Both the position numbers and the translations under genes were made by a program. This document shows positions 23,411 to 34,147 of a stretch of 64,000 nucleotides of DNA, piece by piece (position 1 is the stretch's first letter; each line of letters starts with the position of its first letter). The stretch comes from Ifrita kowaldi (lineage: Eukaryota; Chordata; Aves; Passeriformes; Cinclosomatidae), in the NCBI GenBank assembly GCA_013398055.1, contig VZRS01000319.1, positions 1 to 64,000 of the forward strand, given 5' to 3'. Under the pieces are notes generated by a model that had not been told where the DNA came from, made no database searches, and worked only from the letters and a program-made list of their open reading frames with translations.

Positions 23411-25759
23411 TGTTTTGGTTTTTTTTTTTCTCAGAAATGAAATGTTTTGGTTTTAAGCAAAACTGTTTTCCCCTCTTTAAAATGTTTCTCCCTCCCATTT
23501 TTATATTTCAGATGGAAAATTTCTAAAAGTTGGGGTTTGTTTTGTTTTGTTTTCCCGGTTCCAGTTCCTGCTGGAGAACATTTTTTTTTTGTGGAAGACG
23601 CTTTTCCCATAAAGTGTTCTGAACTCTACCAGAGGAAAGCACAATATGAGTTCTGTTATTCTTGTGGTGCAGCTGGGGTCAGGACACATTCACTGGTCAC
23701 GTAGCCTTACCCAGTGTGCTCTCCTGGAATGGGAACGCTGATGGGAGAGGAGCCCTCAAGGACATGGTTTGGGGTTTTTTGGGTCTATTTGCTCTTTAAA
23801 CATTTCTAACCTCTTCTTAAATGCAGCCTTCTGCTCCCTTTTTTCAACTGTTTCCAAAGGGAGGCATCCCAAACCCATTCCTCAAGAGGTTTTTTTCTGT
23901 GTGGAAGTACCACACACAGCTCTCATTACCCTCCTTTACCTCTCCCCCTCCCCACTCTTCATCCTCTTCCCCGGATCCCTCCCAAACACTTGGGCTTGGC
24001 TCATTCCCGAAGCCAGTTTGGTTTTCCTTCAAGGAGCCTTTCCGCAGCTCTCGTTGCAAACCACACATTTGCAAAGCAACGAGCTCCTCCAAGCCTCTGT
24101 GCTGTTGTGAATCCAGGAAAAAATAATAAAATTCCTCAAGAATAACAAACATCCTTCCCCCTCTGCAGACCTGGTGAAAAATCAGGATGTTCCCATCCCG
24201 AAGCAGGAGTTCATCGGGTCGGCATCCCTGAAACCCGTGGCGTGAGGGGGATTTTTAGGCAGCTGTGCCACAACACTGAACTCTTTTGCCGACCCGTTGG
24301 TGGATTCACTGTCTGGTTTGGAGCAGAACCCACGACCTGGAAGGGAATGTTTAATTTAAAAGGGAACCTGGAGTTTAATTGTCTTTTGGTTTTGGCTGTG
24401 CTGCGAGCAAAGCCCTGATGTGCATCTTGTGGAAAGGGAGCAAACCCAAATCTAGTCAGGGCTGATTTGCTTCGGTTTATTTTGTTTAATTCGCATGAAC
24501 GTAAACCAAAAACGGTTTGAAAGTGGGGTGTCTGGGCAGAGGAGCCGGAATGGGATCAAGGAAAGGGACTAAGGAGTGATTTTCCAGCAGCTGGTGGCGA
24601 TCTCTTGGTGCGTGTTCATCCCCAGCTCTCAGATCTCCAGCCACAACCTCTGGTTTCTCACTTGCCCCAGACACGATGGGGAGTCAGGGCTCTAAGAAAG
24701 GCACGAGGAGCCTTCTTGAGGCTGCAGTAATGAACTCTAATTATTATTTGGATGTCTGGGTTTCTGCATGGGGGTGTATCGGTGCAGTCATCTGCGGAGA
24801 GGCCGACTGGAAGGCACACAAAATGTGTGGGATCTGCCTCTGGCTTTGAGGAGAATTCTGTAACTTCAAAAACACCGTAAAGTTTCCCAAGAAGTTAATC
24901 CCCTTCCTTACCCTCTCTCTCCCCCAGATTGCTTGAATAACATGAATCATTTCACCCTGGACATGGCAGATGAGGAAATTTTCATTTTAATGCATTAATT
25001 TTCTATTCTTTCAATTTTTTTCCTGGAACAAAGTGTTATCAAAATCAATTTGTGTCCACATGATATTTCCATCTTTTTACATGAAAAACAAACGTCCAAA
25101 TTAAAACTTCTCAGGAGCTCAACAGCCACCAAGATTCTAACCAATTGTGTCACTGTTCCTCGCTTTGTCACTGTGGTATAAAAGCTGTGAAAAATAACCA
25201 ACCCATGGTCGGTGTTGCGATGTCCCAGTCTGCATCAGTGGGAAAGGCTGTGATGGAAACATCATTAATTTTTTTTTTTTATACACACCAAAACCTTGAG
25301 GTGTTCTTCAGGTCACGAATGTCATAAAGTCCCTCCTTTCTTCTTCTTCTTCTTTTTTTTTTTTTGCATTTTTTTTGGCTGAGGTTTTATTGGTTATTTA
25401 GGGTTGCTTGTTTCTCCTTGCTCTGCCCAAACCCCTCTTTTCCCCGTTTCCCAGTTTATGTGTGTAACAGTACCATGAAGCAAGACTTCCAATGCTCAGA
25501 CACGCACGGACTCGTGAAATCAGAATCTAACATCCATATAATGTACACGGAGGGAAATATTTTAGGGAGGTAATGGGGACAGAGCTGGCTTGTCCTAAAC
25601 ACTGTCACCCTTTGGGATGGATTGGTGGGATGAGCCTGTTCGCTCCCTGGACACAGGGAGAGGTTTGCTTGTCTTCCAGCATTATTGGTTGTGCCACAGG
25701 GAAAGATGAATTTGGTTTTCCCACTCTTCATCCAGAGGGAAAGGCTGTTCATACGACGT
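23411..25759. other. 2.3-kb repeat-poor non-coding block
   Basis: T-runs lie at 23420-23430, 25269-25280 and 25340-25375. No gene or repeat family recognised. Confidence 0.5.
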
Positions 25760-26165
25760 TAGAATGGTTTGGGTTGGAAGGGACCTTAAACATCATCCCA
25801 TTCCACCCCCTGCCATGGGCAGGGACACCTCCCACTGTCCCAGGCTGCTCCAAGCCCTGTCCAACCTGACCTTGGACACTGCCAGGGATCCAGGGGCAGC
25901 CACAGCTTCTCTGGGCATCCTGTGCCAGGTTTCTTCACCCTCATAGTGAAGAACATCTTAATATTTAATCCAAACCTATCCACCTCCGGCTTCAAATCAT
26001 TCCCCCTTGTCCTGTCACTCCAGGCCTTGGTCCGGAATTCCTCTCCACCTCTCTTGTAAGCTCCCTTTAGGCACTGGAAGGGGCTCTAAGGTCTCCTGGG
26101 AGCCTTCCCTTCTCCAAGAGGAGCAGCTCCAGCTTTCCCAGCCTGTCTTTTATCACTGCCCACCT
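25760..26165 (-). mobile_element. CR1 LINE 3' portion, about 400 bp
   Basis: AGAATGGTTTGGGTTGGAAG opens a long reverse-complement CR1 3' region: CTGCCATGGGCAGGGACACC, CCAGGCTGCTCCAAGCC, GGGGCAGCCACAGCTTCTC, CATTCCCCCTTGTCCTGTC and GGCACTGGAAGGGGCTCTA. It is one of the longest and clearest copies, and its wording is the passerine-like form. The 5' boundary is soft because the GAGCAGCTCCAGCTTTCCC block is diverged. Confidence 0.93.
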
Positions 26166-29100
26166 CATGTCCAGCTCCTCCCTGGCTCTGGCTGGGGCAG
26201 CCTTTGCCCTGCCCCCATCTCCTGGGTGATAAATGCTTGATAAGAGTCATAAGCAGATGAATTTTGGGAGGGTGTGGGGAGTGATGTGAAGCCAAGGAGA
26301 AGAGGTGAAATTCTCGTTATGATAAATCACTCCAGATCTCCTCTGTTTGTTGGAAATTTCTGGACATCCCTAGAAAAAATCCACCCAAATCTAATGTTGT
26401 TCCTTTTTTCTTGCCACGTCTCTGCACCTCCCTTGCAGTGACCTCCGATTCCTTTGGAGTGAAGGCATTTTGCACAATGAGTGATGTTTTCTCTTCTCCC
26501 CATCCTTTCCCCATTTTTCAGCCTGGAATGTGGGATTAGATGTTGTAATGTGCTGTTAGGAGCCATAAAGGTCAATATCCTGCCTTCCAAAGTCACTCTT
26601 AAGCTCACGAGGCTTTGTTAACGAAAACCCCACAACCCTCCCTCCCCTGCTTCCCTCTCCCTCCTGAAAAAAAAAGGATTTAGGAAACAGGTCAGGGTGA
26701 GAAAGGGGAAGGAAAATAATAATGATCGATAAATTAAGTAAAGACCGAGCCTTGTCCTGCCATACACAGGAGTCAGGAGCCCTTTTGCATTTGAGACACC
26801 CAGCAATTACCAACTAATCCACTGGGCAAATGCAAGATGGTGCCTCCAGCCATTCTTCCCAGCCCAGCTGTTTTGTGTGCGGAATGTTTGCCGACTGAAT
26901 TAGGGAACGAGCAGAGAAAATATCCTCCTTGTTTCCCTCAGGGCAGCGGAGAGCCTCAGGCTCTCTGGGCTGCAGCCTTGGGAGGTGGAGGCCGCGGATC
27001 CTCGGGAAGGCTGGAGGAGTCCCGGTGCTTTTGGGGGAAATTCCTGGGTGCACCTGGGCCCCCCTCCCTGCTGGGGGAATGAATCCTTGGCAATTTCATC
27101 TGCCTCTGGCCACAGTTCAAGGCAGGCTTAAGAATGAGTCGTGCTGGGGAACAGGAGGGTGGGAAAGCCCAAGGTGCCACAATCCTGAAAGGACCTTGCA
27201 CCATAACTCAGGGCTTTGGCTCTGGAAGCTCCGGCAAGGACAGGCGCTGGCATGGGGAGGTGAGTTCATGGTGAGGGTCATTTTCCTGCTCCCTGGGGGT
27301 TTTGGGAAGACTGAGGCTCCTGAGCACCCAGGAAGGATGTGTGGTCTTGTCCTGGTTGCATCCAAGGTTGGAATGGCTCCTCAGCCTTCCTCGGCTTGTT
27401 CCTCCTCACTCTGCTAAAGGAGCCCTCTCCGAGGAATGAGGACTTCCACTGCCCTTTGGAAAACAAGGTCCTTCATACCTGTGCCTGAGCCACATGGGAA
27501 AACAAAACAGGTTGAATTTGGAATTACCAGGAGGGTCTGAACCATAGGAAATGGAATACAGGGCCAAGTTCAGCTTTTCACTTAAAACCCAAAGCTGTCA
27601 AATAGATGCTGTCAGTATTTCTTGTTTTCTACCTGGGTAATTGAGAAATTTGGTATTTCTTTGTCTGAAGTCAGCTGAACTTTTTAGGAAGTCAAGGAGC
27701 TCCAAAGGCAAAGAGATAGGAGGGGTGGCTTCAGAATAAAATTTCTGCTTCATCAAAAATCCCAGAAATTGGTCGCTGACTCCGGTTTGCTCATCCAATC
27801 TGTTTTCCTGAGCACCAACCTACAGCTTGGGAATATTTTTCAGTCTCTGATGGGAAATTTTACCCTGAACCTGACAGGGTCTAAGATAGTATCTTCCTGA
27901 AAATCAAAGAGTTTTTCTGTGGTGAAATGACATTTTTCCATTAGAAACATTTTCCATCAAAAACGATAATCCAGGAGGCCTTTGGAACCAAGCAAATTCC
28001 CAAGCAGTCTTTTCTGAGTGGCATTTACAGGTTAATCGAGCAGGATTTTCATGCTCTATTAAGAAGTTTTGATTCTGCTGGGTCAGAAATTTTTTGAAGG
28101 GAAAATTAAAAAAAAACCCTGATATCTCCAAAGCATTATAATACTTTGGGCTGTTCAGGTTTTTAATGAATAATTTCATAAAATCAGAACTCTCCTGCAC
28201 TGGACTAGGTAGCCTTATGCTCATTATTTGAATTCCTATAAAATTCTAAATTCTAATATCCAAAGATGTCCCATAAAGAGTGAGAATGAGCAATTGTAAG
28301 GAATTAAGCTGATATTTCAGGGTTTTTTTGCTTGTTTCTTTTCTAGGTTATGGTATTTTAAAATGAAGAATATCCCCTGAGGTTCTAATGAATAATCTCA
28401 GCACTGATTTCTAGAGCTGTGCAAGTGATAGGTAAAGCAGTAGATAAATAAATCAATGTATTGTTTTATATTGAATAAATCAATAAATGAATATATTAGA
28501 AATACCTGAGATATTAAGAACGTGTCCCACGGACTCCCATCTATCACTGTCCTGGCTTTTTTGGGGAATATCTGCATAACTTTATCCATGAGAAACAGTC
28601 CGCAGTAACACTGTGTTATGCAAGTCCTGCTTTGCACTGAGTTTGGACTGATTTGGAATATTTGAGAGGGCTTTTTTCTTGCTCAGATTTCCAAAATCCT
28701 CATCAGCAATCTGCTGGAGGCTCCACTCCGAGAATTAAAAATAAGTTTAGCACCCAGCTCAGCAACTCCAGTGAACTGCAGCGATCTGGTGGGAGTGACA
28801 GCATTTCTCCTACCCAGCCATGGGAAGTGCCATAAAAAGTAGGGAGAGTTCGAAATGAAAACCCGTGATTGATGGTGCTCACGAGGGCCGTAGAGCCAGA
28901 ATTGCTCCAGTGTTCATAAACTGAGGACATTCCACTCAACAGCTCCGAGGAAAGGTGTCCCTTTGACACCTTGGCTGTCCTCCAGCTCCAGCTCCAGCAA
29001 GACCTCACACAGGGCCACCGAGAAGCCAAAGGAACACGGAATAACCTGAGCCGGGGGCCATGGCATGGCAGGACCCGGAGGAATGACGGAATGGTGATTA

Positions 29101-29861
29101 GTCTGGGAGAATGACTCGTTTCCACGAGCGTTGTGTACAGAGCGCGTCTGTGAGCTGGATGCTGTTGGGAATGTGAGATTAAAGTCCTGCACTGGTGGCT
29201 TGGAGACCTTAAAGCCTCTGATTAAGCCCAGCACTAATAGACCACAGCAAGAGCGAAGGAATCTCCTCCATCCTCCCCCGCTGGGGTTGATTCAGTGCTG
29301 GACTGCAGGAAAAAAACCCCAAACGTTGTTTTTCTTAATTTATTCTACTATTTCCTGTTTTGGATCCCTTGGCAAGGGCACAAGTGAAATCCTATCAGGG
29401 GTACTAACTGGGAGAGTGATAACTAAAAAATTACCGCTCATCTACAGACAGCAGAAATTCCTCCCAGATCCTTCATCTCTTCCAAATCCTGGATTTTGCG
29501 CAAGACCCAATGTGGGTTATTCACTGTTTTTCTCCTTGGGAATTTCCAAGGGACAACTGAAGGCGCACAAGTAATTCCATCTGTGATGGACCAAGGTGAA
29601 AAGGAAGGAAACAGAATGCACCGTATTTGGTCTTCGTGGCAGATTTTGCAGTGGGTTTTTTCCTGAATGGCTCATGGATTCTAAGGAGACGTTTTTGAAT
29701 CTGGAATTGATCTTCCTAAAACTGCGGCATATAGGAATTTTATGGGAGTGTAAAGGGGATCAGAGGACACGGTGTGTGTTGTGGTGTTACCAGCACCAGG
29801 AGATCTTGGGAAAGGGTGACTTTCCCGGTGATGGTGGATGCGCTTTGGCTGGGGTGATTTT
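26166..29861. other. 3.7-kb non-coding block, nothing recognised
   Basis: Mixed sequence. 28430-28500 is rich in ATAAATCAAT words. No credible gene, RNA gene or repeat family. Confidence 0.5.
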
Positions 29862-29915
29862 AGGAATGGAATTGTAGAACGGTTTGAGTTGGAAAGGATC
29901 TCAAAAACCATCCAG
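29862..29915 (-). mobile_element. CR1 LINE 3'-terminal stub
   Basis: GGAATTGTAGAACGGTTTGA followed by GTTGGAAAGGATCTCAAAAA is a diverged reverse-complement CR1 end, truncated after about 55 bases. Confidence 0.8.
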
Positions 29916-31023
29916 TGTTGTGTTTGTACTTTTGAATGTTTGTGTTTGAAGGGAAAGGGTGTGGAAAGATCCTTGAAGAAGTCCAAGAATGTGAGCAGGA
30001 ATGGCTCATGGGGCACAGCTTCCATCAAGGGCCTCTTCTGCTTCTCCGTTGTCTGGGTTGGCTCCAAACTCTGCGCGTCTTTGATCCTACAGCAATTCCC
30101 AGGTGCGTCATCTCCCAGAGACAGCCCAAAGCAATTTAATGAAGTAATTAACATCCTTCTCTGGTCACTTTACATGCGGCTTAGCACAGGCTCAGCAGTG
30201 TCATCATGGATGATGGGAAGAGTGTGGTGTAACCTTTGCTTTAATCCCGATTGATCCCACACTTCCCATAAAATGTGGAATTTAAGAAATTGCTCTCAAG
30301 AACCAGCTCCAAGCCCAGTCTTAGCTGTTCTTTTGGGTTCCTTGTTTTGCTGCTTTGTTACATTTGTGTTTCCGATCACACCCCGTGTCACTGAGCTGGG
30401 ATCCAGCTGGGAATTCCAGGGTTGGATCTGGCCACTAAGACAATTCCCTCTAACTTGCATTTGCCTTGGAAAGACAGCTGTGAAGGCAATGCATGGAGTC
30501 CTACAGCTGTTATTTGTCTGGATTACACCTGGATGGAAAAGAAAGGAAAGGTCAGTGTTTGTTGTTATTCCATCTGTGGACATTCTGAGAAAGGACCCCA
30601 CCATTGACAGCCAAGCGGTGCCACCTAAGAAGCTGGATCCCTTTTATTGTGGAAAATAGAAAATATCCCTCTCCTGTTTTGTTCTAGTTTGGAGCAGCCT
30701 GTTTTGGCCGCAGTGGCCAAAGGCTCTGGAGTGTTGGTGGTGACTGACGTGAAACGAATTTGTGGTCTCAGCCCATTTCCAAGGACACTCAGGGGCTGTG
30801 TCATCCTTAACATCCTTAATTGTTCAGGGATTCAGCAGAGAAGCCAAACCCTGCTCTGGTGCAGGGGGTTAATTAATGGTGTTCTGCAGGGCAGACGCAG
30901 TGGTTGGGAAGTGGGAAGAGGCACGGCGCTCTGACCCTGATTAAGTGTGGATTTGTGGAGAAAGCCATCCCCATTTCTGAACCTCGAGGAAAACCAAAGC
31001 AAACCAAATAAAGGAAAGCAAAG
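29916..31023. other. Non-coding stretch, nothing recognised
   Basis: No gene or repeat family seen. Open frames in the region have no nameable motifs. Confidence 0.5.
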
Positions 31024-31444
31024 AGAATCACAGAACCATTTTCAGCTCCAAGATCACCGAGTCCAACCGTTCCCCCAGCACTGCCAAGGCCATGACTAAA
31101 CCCAGTCCCCAATGCCGCATCCACACATATTTTAAATACCTCCAGGAACGGCTGCTCAACCACTTCCCTGGGCAGCCTGTTCCAGTGCCTGACAACCCCT
31201 TCAGGGACAACATTTTCCCTGATATCCAATGGAAGCCTCCCCTGGCCCAGCCTGAGGCCGTTCCCTCTCCTCCTGTCCCTGTTCCCTGGGAGCAGATCCC
31301 AAATCCCCCCCGGCTGCCCCCTCCTGTCAGGGAGTTGTGCAGAGCCACAAGGTCCCCCCTGAGCCTCCTTTGCTCCAGGCTGAGCCCCTTTCCCAGCTCC
31401 CTCAGGAATTCTCCAGCCCCTTCCCCAGCTCTGTTCTCTTCTCT
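31024..31444 (-). mobile_element. CR1 LINE 3' portion, copy A, ending at an N
   Basis: GAATCACAGAACCATTTTCA, GATCACCGAGTCCAACCG, TTTTAAATACCTCCAGGAAC, TCCCTGGGCAGCCTGTTCC and GGCCGTTCCCTCTCCTCC identify a CR1 in reverse complement. The copy stops abruptly at the N at 31445. Almost the same 400 bases are repeated immediately after that N. The last 15 bases before the N differ from the second copy, as expected of an error-prone contig end. Confidence 0.93.
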
Positions 31445-31445
31445 N
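31445..31445. other. Single-N contig join between two copies of the same CR1
   Basis: The N separates 31044-31444 from its near-identical repeat 31447-31848 (offset 403, then 404 after a one-base indel). This is the pattern left when overlapping contig ends are joined without merging. Confidence 0.85.
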
Positions 31446-31870
31446 GAGCTCCAAGATCATCGAGTCCAACCGTTCCCCCAGCACTGCCAAGGCCATGACT
31501 AAACCCAATCCCCAAGTGCCGCATCCACACATATTTTAAATACCTCCAGGAACGGCTGCTCAACCACTTCCCTGGGCAGCCTGTTCCAGTGCCTGACAAC
31601 CCCTTCAGGGACAACATTTTCCCTGATATCCAATGGAAGCCTCCCCTGGCCCAGCCTGAGGCCGTTCCCTCTCCTCCTGTCCCTGTTCCCTGGGAGCAGA
31701 TCCCAAATCCCCCCCGGCTGCCCCCTCCTGTCAGGGAGTTGTGCAGAGCCACAAGGTCCCCCCTGAGCCTCCTTTGCTCCAGGCTGAGCCCCTTTCCCAG
31801 CTCCCTCAGGAATTCTCCAGCCCCTTCCCCAGCTCTGTTCCCTTCCCTGAACAGCTCCAGCCCCTCAATG
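31446..31870 (-). mobile_element. CR1 LINE 3' portion, copy B (probable false duplicate of copy A)
   Basis: It repeats copy A base for base apart from a few differences (CACCGAG/CATCGAG near the start, one inserted G in AAGTGCC, and the ends). It then continues 20-25 bases further into the CR1 body (CAGCTCCAGCCCCTCAATG). The true 3' terminus of the element is present only in copy A and the true 5' end only in copy B. This fits one element split over two overlapping contigs. Confidence 0.9.
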
Positions 31871-32125
31871 TCCTAAATAACTTCCTTTTCCCCTTCTCCC
31901 ATCCCATGGCTGGGAAGAGGTGGGACATAACTGTTCAAACCAGATTTTCGTTCTCATCCCAGTCTGGGGTAAGTGTTTTATCCTCATCCAGATTTGCCCT
32001 AGATTTACCCCACAAGGACAGCTGAGGTTGGATTTTATCCCCTGGTTCTTTGGATGGGTGTAGCTAATGGCTGGTATCCTCACGGATTGTGGTTGGGTTT
32101 CAGGGAAGCCGTAGGATTTAGATGA

Positions 32126-32290
32126 TGGAATCAATGGTTTGGGTTGGAAAGGTCCTTAGAGGTTGTCTTGTTCCATTCCCTGCCACGGCCAGTGACAACT
32201 CCCACTATCCCAGGCTGCTCCAAGCCCTGTCCAACCTGGCCTTGGACACTTCCAAGGATGGAGCATCCATAACCTCTGTTCCAGGGGCAG
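32126..32290 (-). mobile_element. CR1 LINE 3' fragment
   Basis: TGGAATCAATGGTTTGGGTT, GGAAAGGTCCTTAGAGG, CTCCCACTATCCCAGGCTG and CTTGGACACTTCCAAGGATG are reverse-complement CR1 blocks. It is truncated in the CAGGGGCAG region. Confidence 0.92.
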
Positions 32291-32504
32291 ATGACGTTTG
32301 CATTGCGTTCATCTTGGAAGGCTTTGCACCCTCAGCCTACAGCCTTGTAAAAACAGAGGTTGGGAACGTCTTTCCTTTGGCCCAGATTTTCCCGGGAGTT
32401 TTCCAGACAATTGAATTAGAAGTCAATGTTAGTAGTGTTCTGTTCACCCATTTATCATCTGATCTATAAGGAAGATAAAGGATTTAGTGCACTGGGGAGA
32501 CTTT

Positions 32505-32562
32505 AAGCCTCCTTCTGACAAGTCAGTTGTCTTGCCTCAGTTTCCCCCATGTGAATGAAATT
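32505..32562 (+). mobile_element. Possible ancient MIR-type SINE relic
   Basis: ACAAGTCAGTTGTCTTGCC followed by TCAGTTTCCCCCATGTGAA resembles the MIR 3' part 'AAGTCACTTAACC...GCCTCAGTTTCCCCATCTGTAA'. The match covers only about 45 bases. Confidence 0.4.
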
Positions 32563-33593
32563 CTGTCATTCCTGGTTTTCCAATATCCGTGATTTTAAGG
32601 GCCTTTGCTTTATCGTCCTTAGCAGCTTGCCTGGTGTGCCAGAAGCGTTTCAGGCCCTCAGCACTCCACACTTCGTGGTGACAAACACATCGTGAGCAGG
32701 AGCACTAAGATTCCAGCAATTTAGCTGACTCCTGTGTCCTGTCCCATTATTTCAGATTTCAGGAATTATTGCTCTGCTGTTTAGCACTTCTATAATAATC
32801 CCATTCCACTGGGTGCCAAAGGCTCCCAGCCAGAGATTTCCAGTGGAAGAAAGGAGACAGTTTGACCAGGACAAAATCAAACCCAGGACTCAGCCCAAAA
32901 TAGAGTCATATCTATTTCGAGAATTTGATTTCTACTTTTAATTAAAGAAATCTTCAGATGGTCAAAGAGCCCTGTGGCTTTGCAGCAAGTACAGGAGGTT
33001 CTTGGTTCAGGGGTTGGAGACCCGAGCCCTCCTCTGTGGCCCTGTGGTGGGATGGGGATGCTTTCAGGGAGAAGTCATCCACACATCCCGAGGGCGCTGG
33101 GGTTTGTGGGCTGGCTCTGACCACCAGAGGTTGCCTGGGAGGGCGAGAAGGGTTTCTGGGATGGTGTCATGGAGGGAGGTGGGACGGCGTCACCAAGGGA
33201 GGTTGACAAGCCCTTTGTGACTTGAATGGGGAGGGCAGAGCGATTTGTCAGAGCCCTGGGACAAGGGAGAGTTGAGAGGGATCCTTTGTGTGGTTAAGTG
33301 CCAGCCGGGCTGGTATTCCAGCCGGGAGGTAATTCCGCTTGGTTGGGAGCCCAGCGGCTTTAGGAATGTCCTGTGACAGAATCCACGAGTCATCTGCTGC
33401 TCCTGGGAACGGCCCTGCCACCCCGCACTGCAGCTCGCTGCTGGGTTTGGAAACGCTCTCGCTCATTCCAGCGGGATGCAAGGGGTACAATCCCTGGATC
33501 CCGGTCACCCCTGCAGAGGGACAGAGGTCGGGGCTGTGCTGTGTCACTGCCGTGAGGGGACAGGCTGGGGACAAGCAGCACACGGAGCCGAAG
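32563..33593. other. Non-coding stretch, nothing recognised
   Basis: Composition shifts from AT-rich to GC-richer after about 33000. No gene or repeat family seen. Confidence 0.5.
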
Positions 33594-34147
33594 GCTGAGG
33601 ATTTTTTGGGAGGGAAAGAGCCCATGGAAGCAGCGCTGGCCGAGGCAGGCTGAGGATTTAAGGGGAGGCAAATAACCCATGGAAGCAGCGCTGGCCGAGG
33701 GAGGCTGAGGTTTTCTTGGGAGGGAGGGAGCCCGTGGAAACAGCGCTGGAAAGGGGAAGCTGAGAGTTTTTTCGGAGGGAAAGAGCCCATGGAAGCAGCG
33801 CTGGAGGCTGAGGGTTTTTTGGGAGGGAAATACCCATGGAAGCAGCGCTGGCCGAGGCAGGCTGAGGGTTTTTTGGGAGGGGAATGCCCCTGGAAGCAGC
33901 GCTGGAGAGGGGTGGCTGAGGATTTTTTGGGAGGGAATGAGCCCGTGAAAGCAGCACTGAAGAGGGGAGGCTGAGGATTTAAGGGGAGGCAAATATCCAC
34001 GAAAGCAGCGCTGGAGAGGGGAGGCTGAGGATTTTTTGGGAGGGAAATAACCCATGGAAGCAGCGCTGGAAAGGCGAAGCTGAAGGTTTTTTGGGAGGGG
34101 AATAACCCATGGAAGCAGCGCTGGAGAGGGGAGGCTGAGGAGCTGTG
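33594..34147. repeat. 55-bp minisatellite, about ten units
   Basis: Ten units begin GCTGAGG and contain GGATTTTTTGGGAGGG, then CCCATGGAAGCAGCGCTGG. The first two units are exactly 55 bases; others vary by small indels and one is shortened near 33805. Two sub-variants exist: TTTTTTGGGAGGG and TTTAAGGGGAGGC. Because 55 is not a multiple of three and the consensus has few stops, long minus-strand frames (316 and 289 codons, overlapping) run through the array in more than one frame. This marks them as repeat artefacts. The flanks show no splice or promoter signal that I can see. Confidence 0.95.

Noticed and set aside
30873..31752. 219-codon minus-strand frame and its near-copy
   Set aside because: The frame lies in the CR1 3' region, crosses an N, and is doubled by the probable assembly artefact. 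It contains no reverse transcriptase motifs.
33594..34147. CRISPR-like array (regular repeats)
   Set aside because: The units are continuous, with no unique spacers between conserved repeats, and the DNA is vertebrate.
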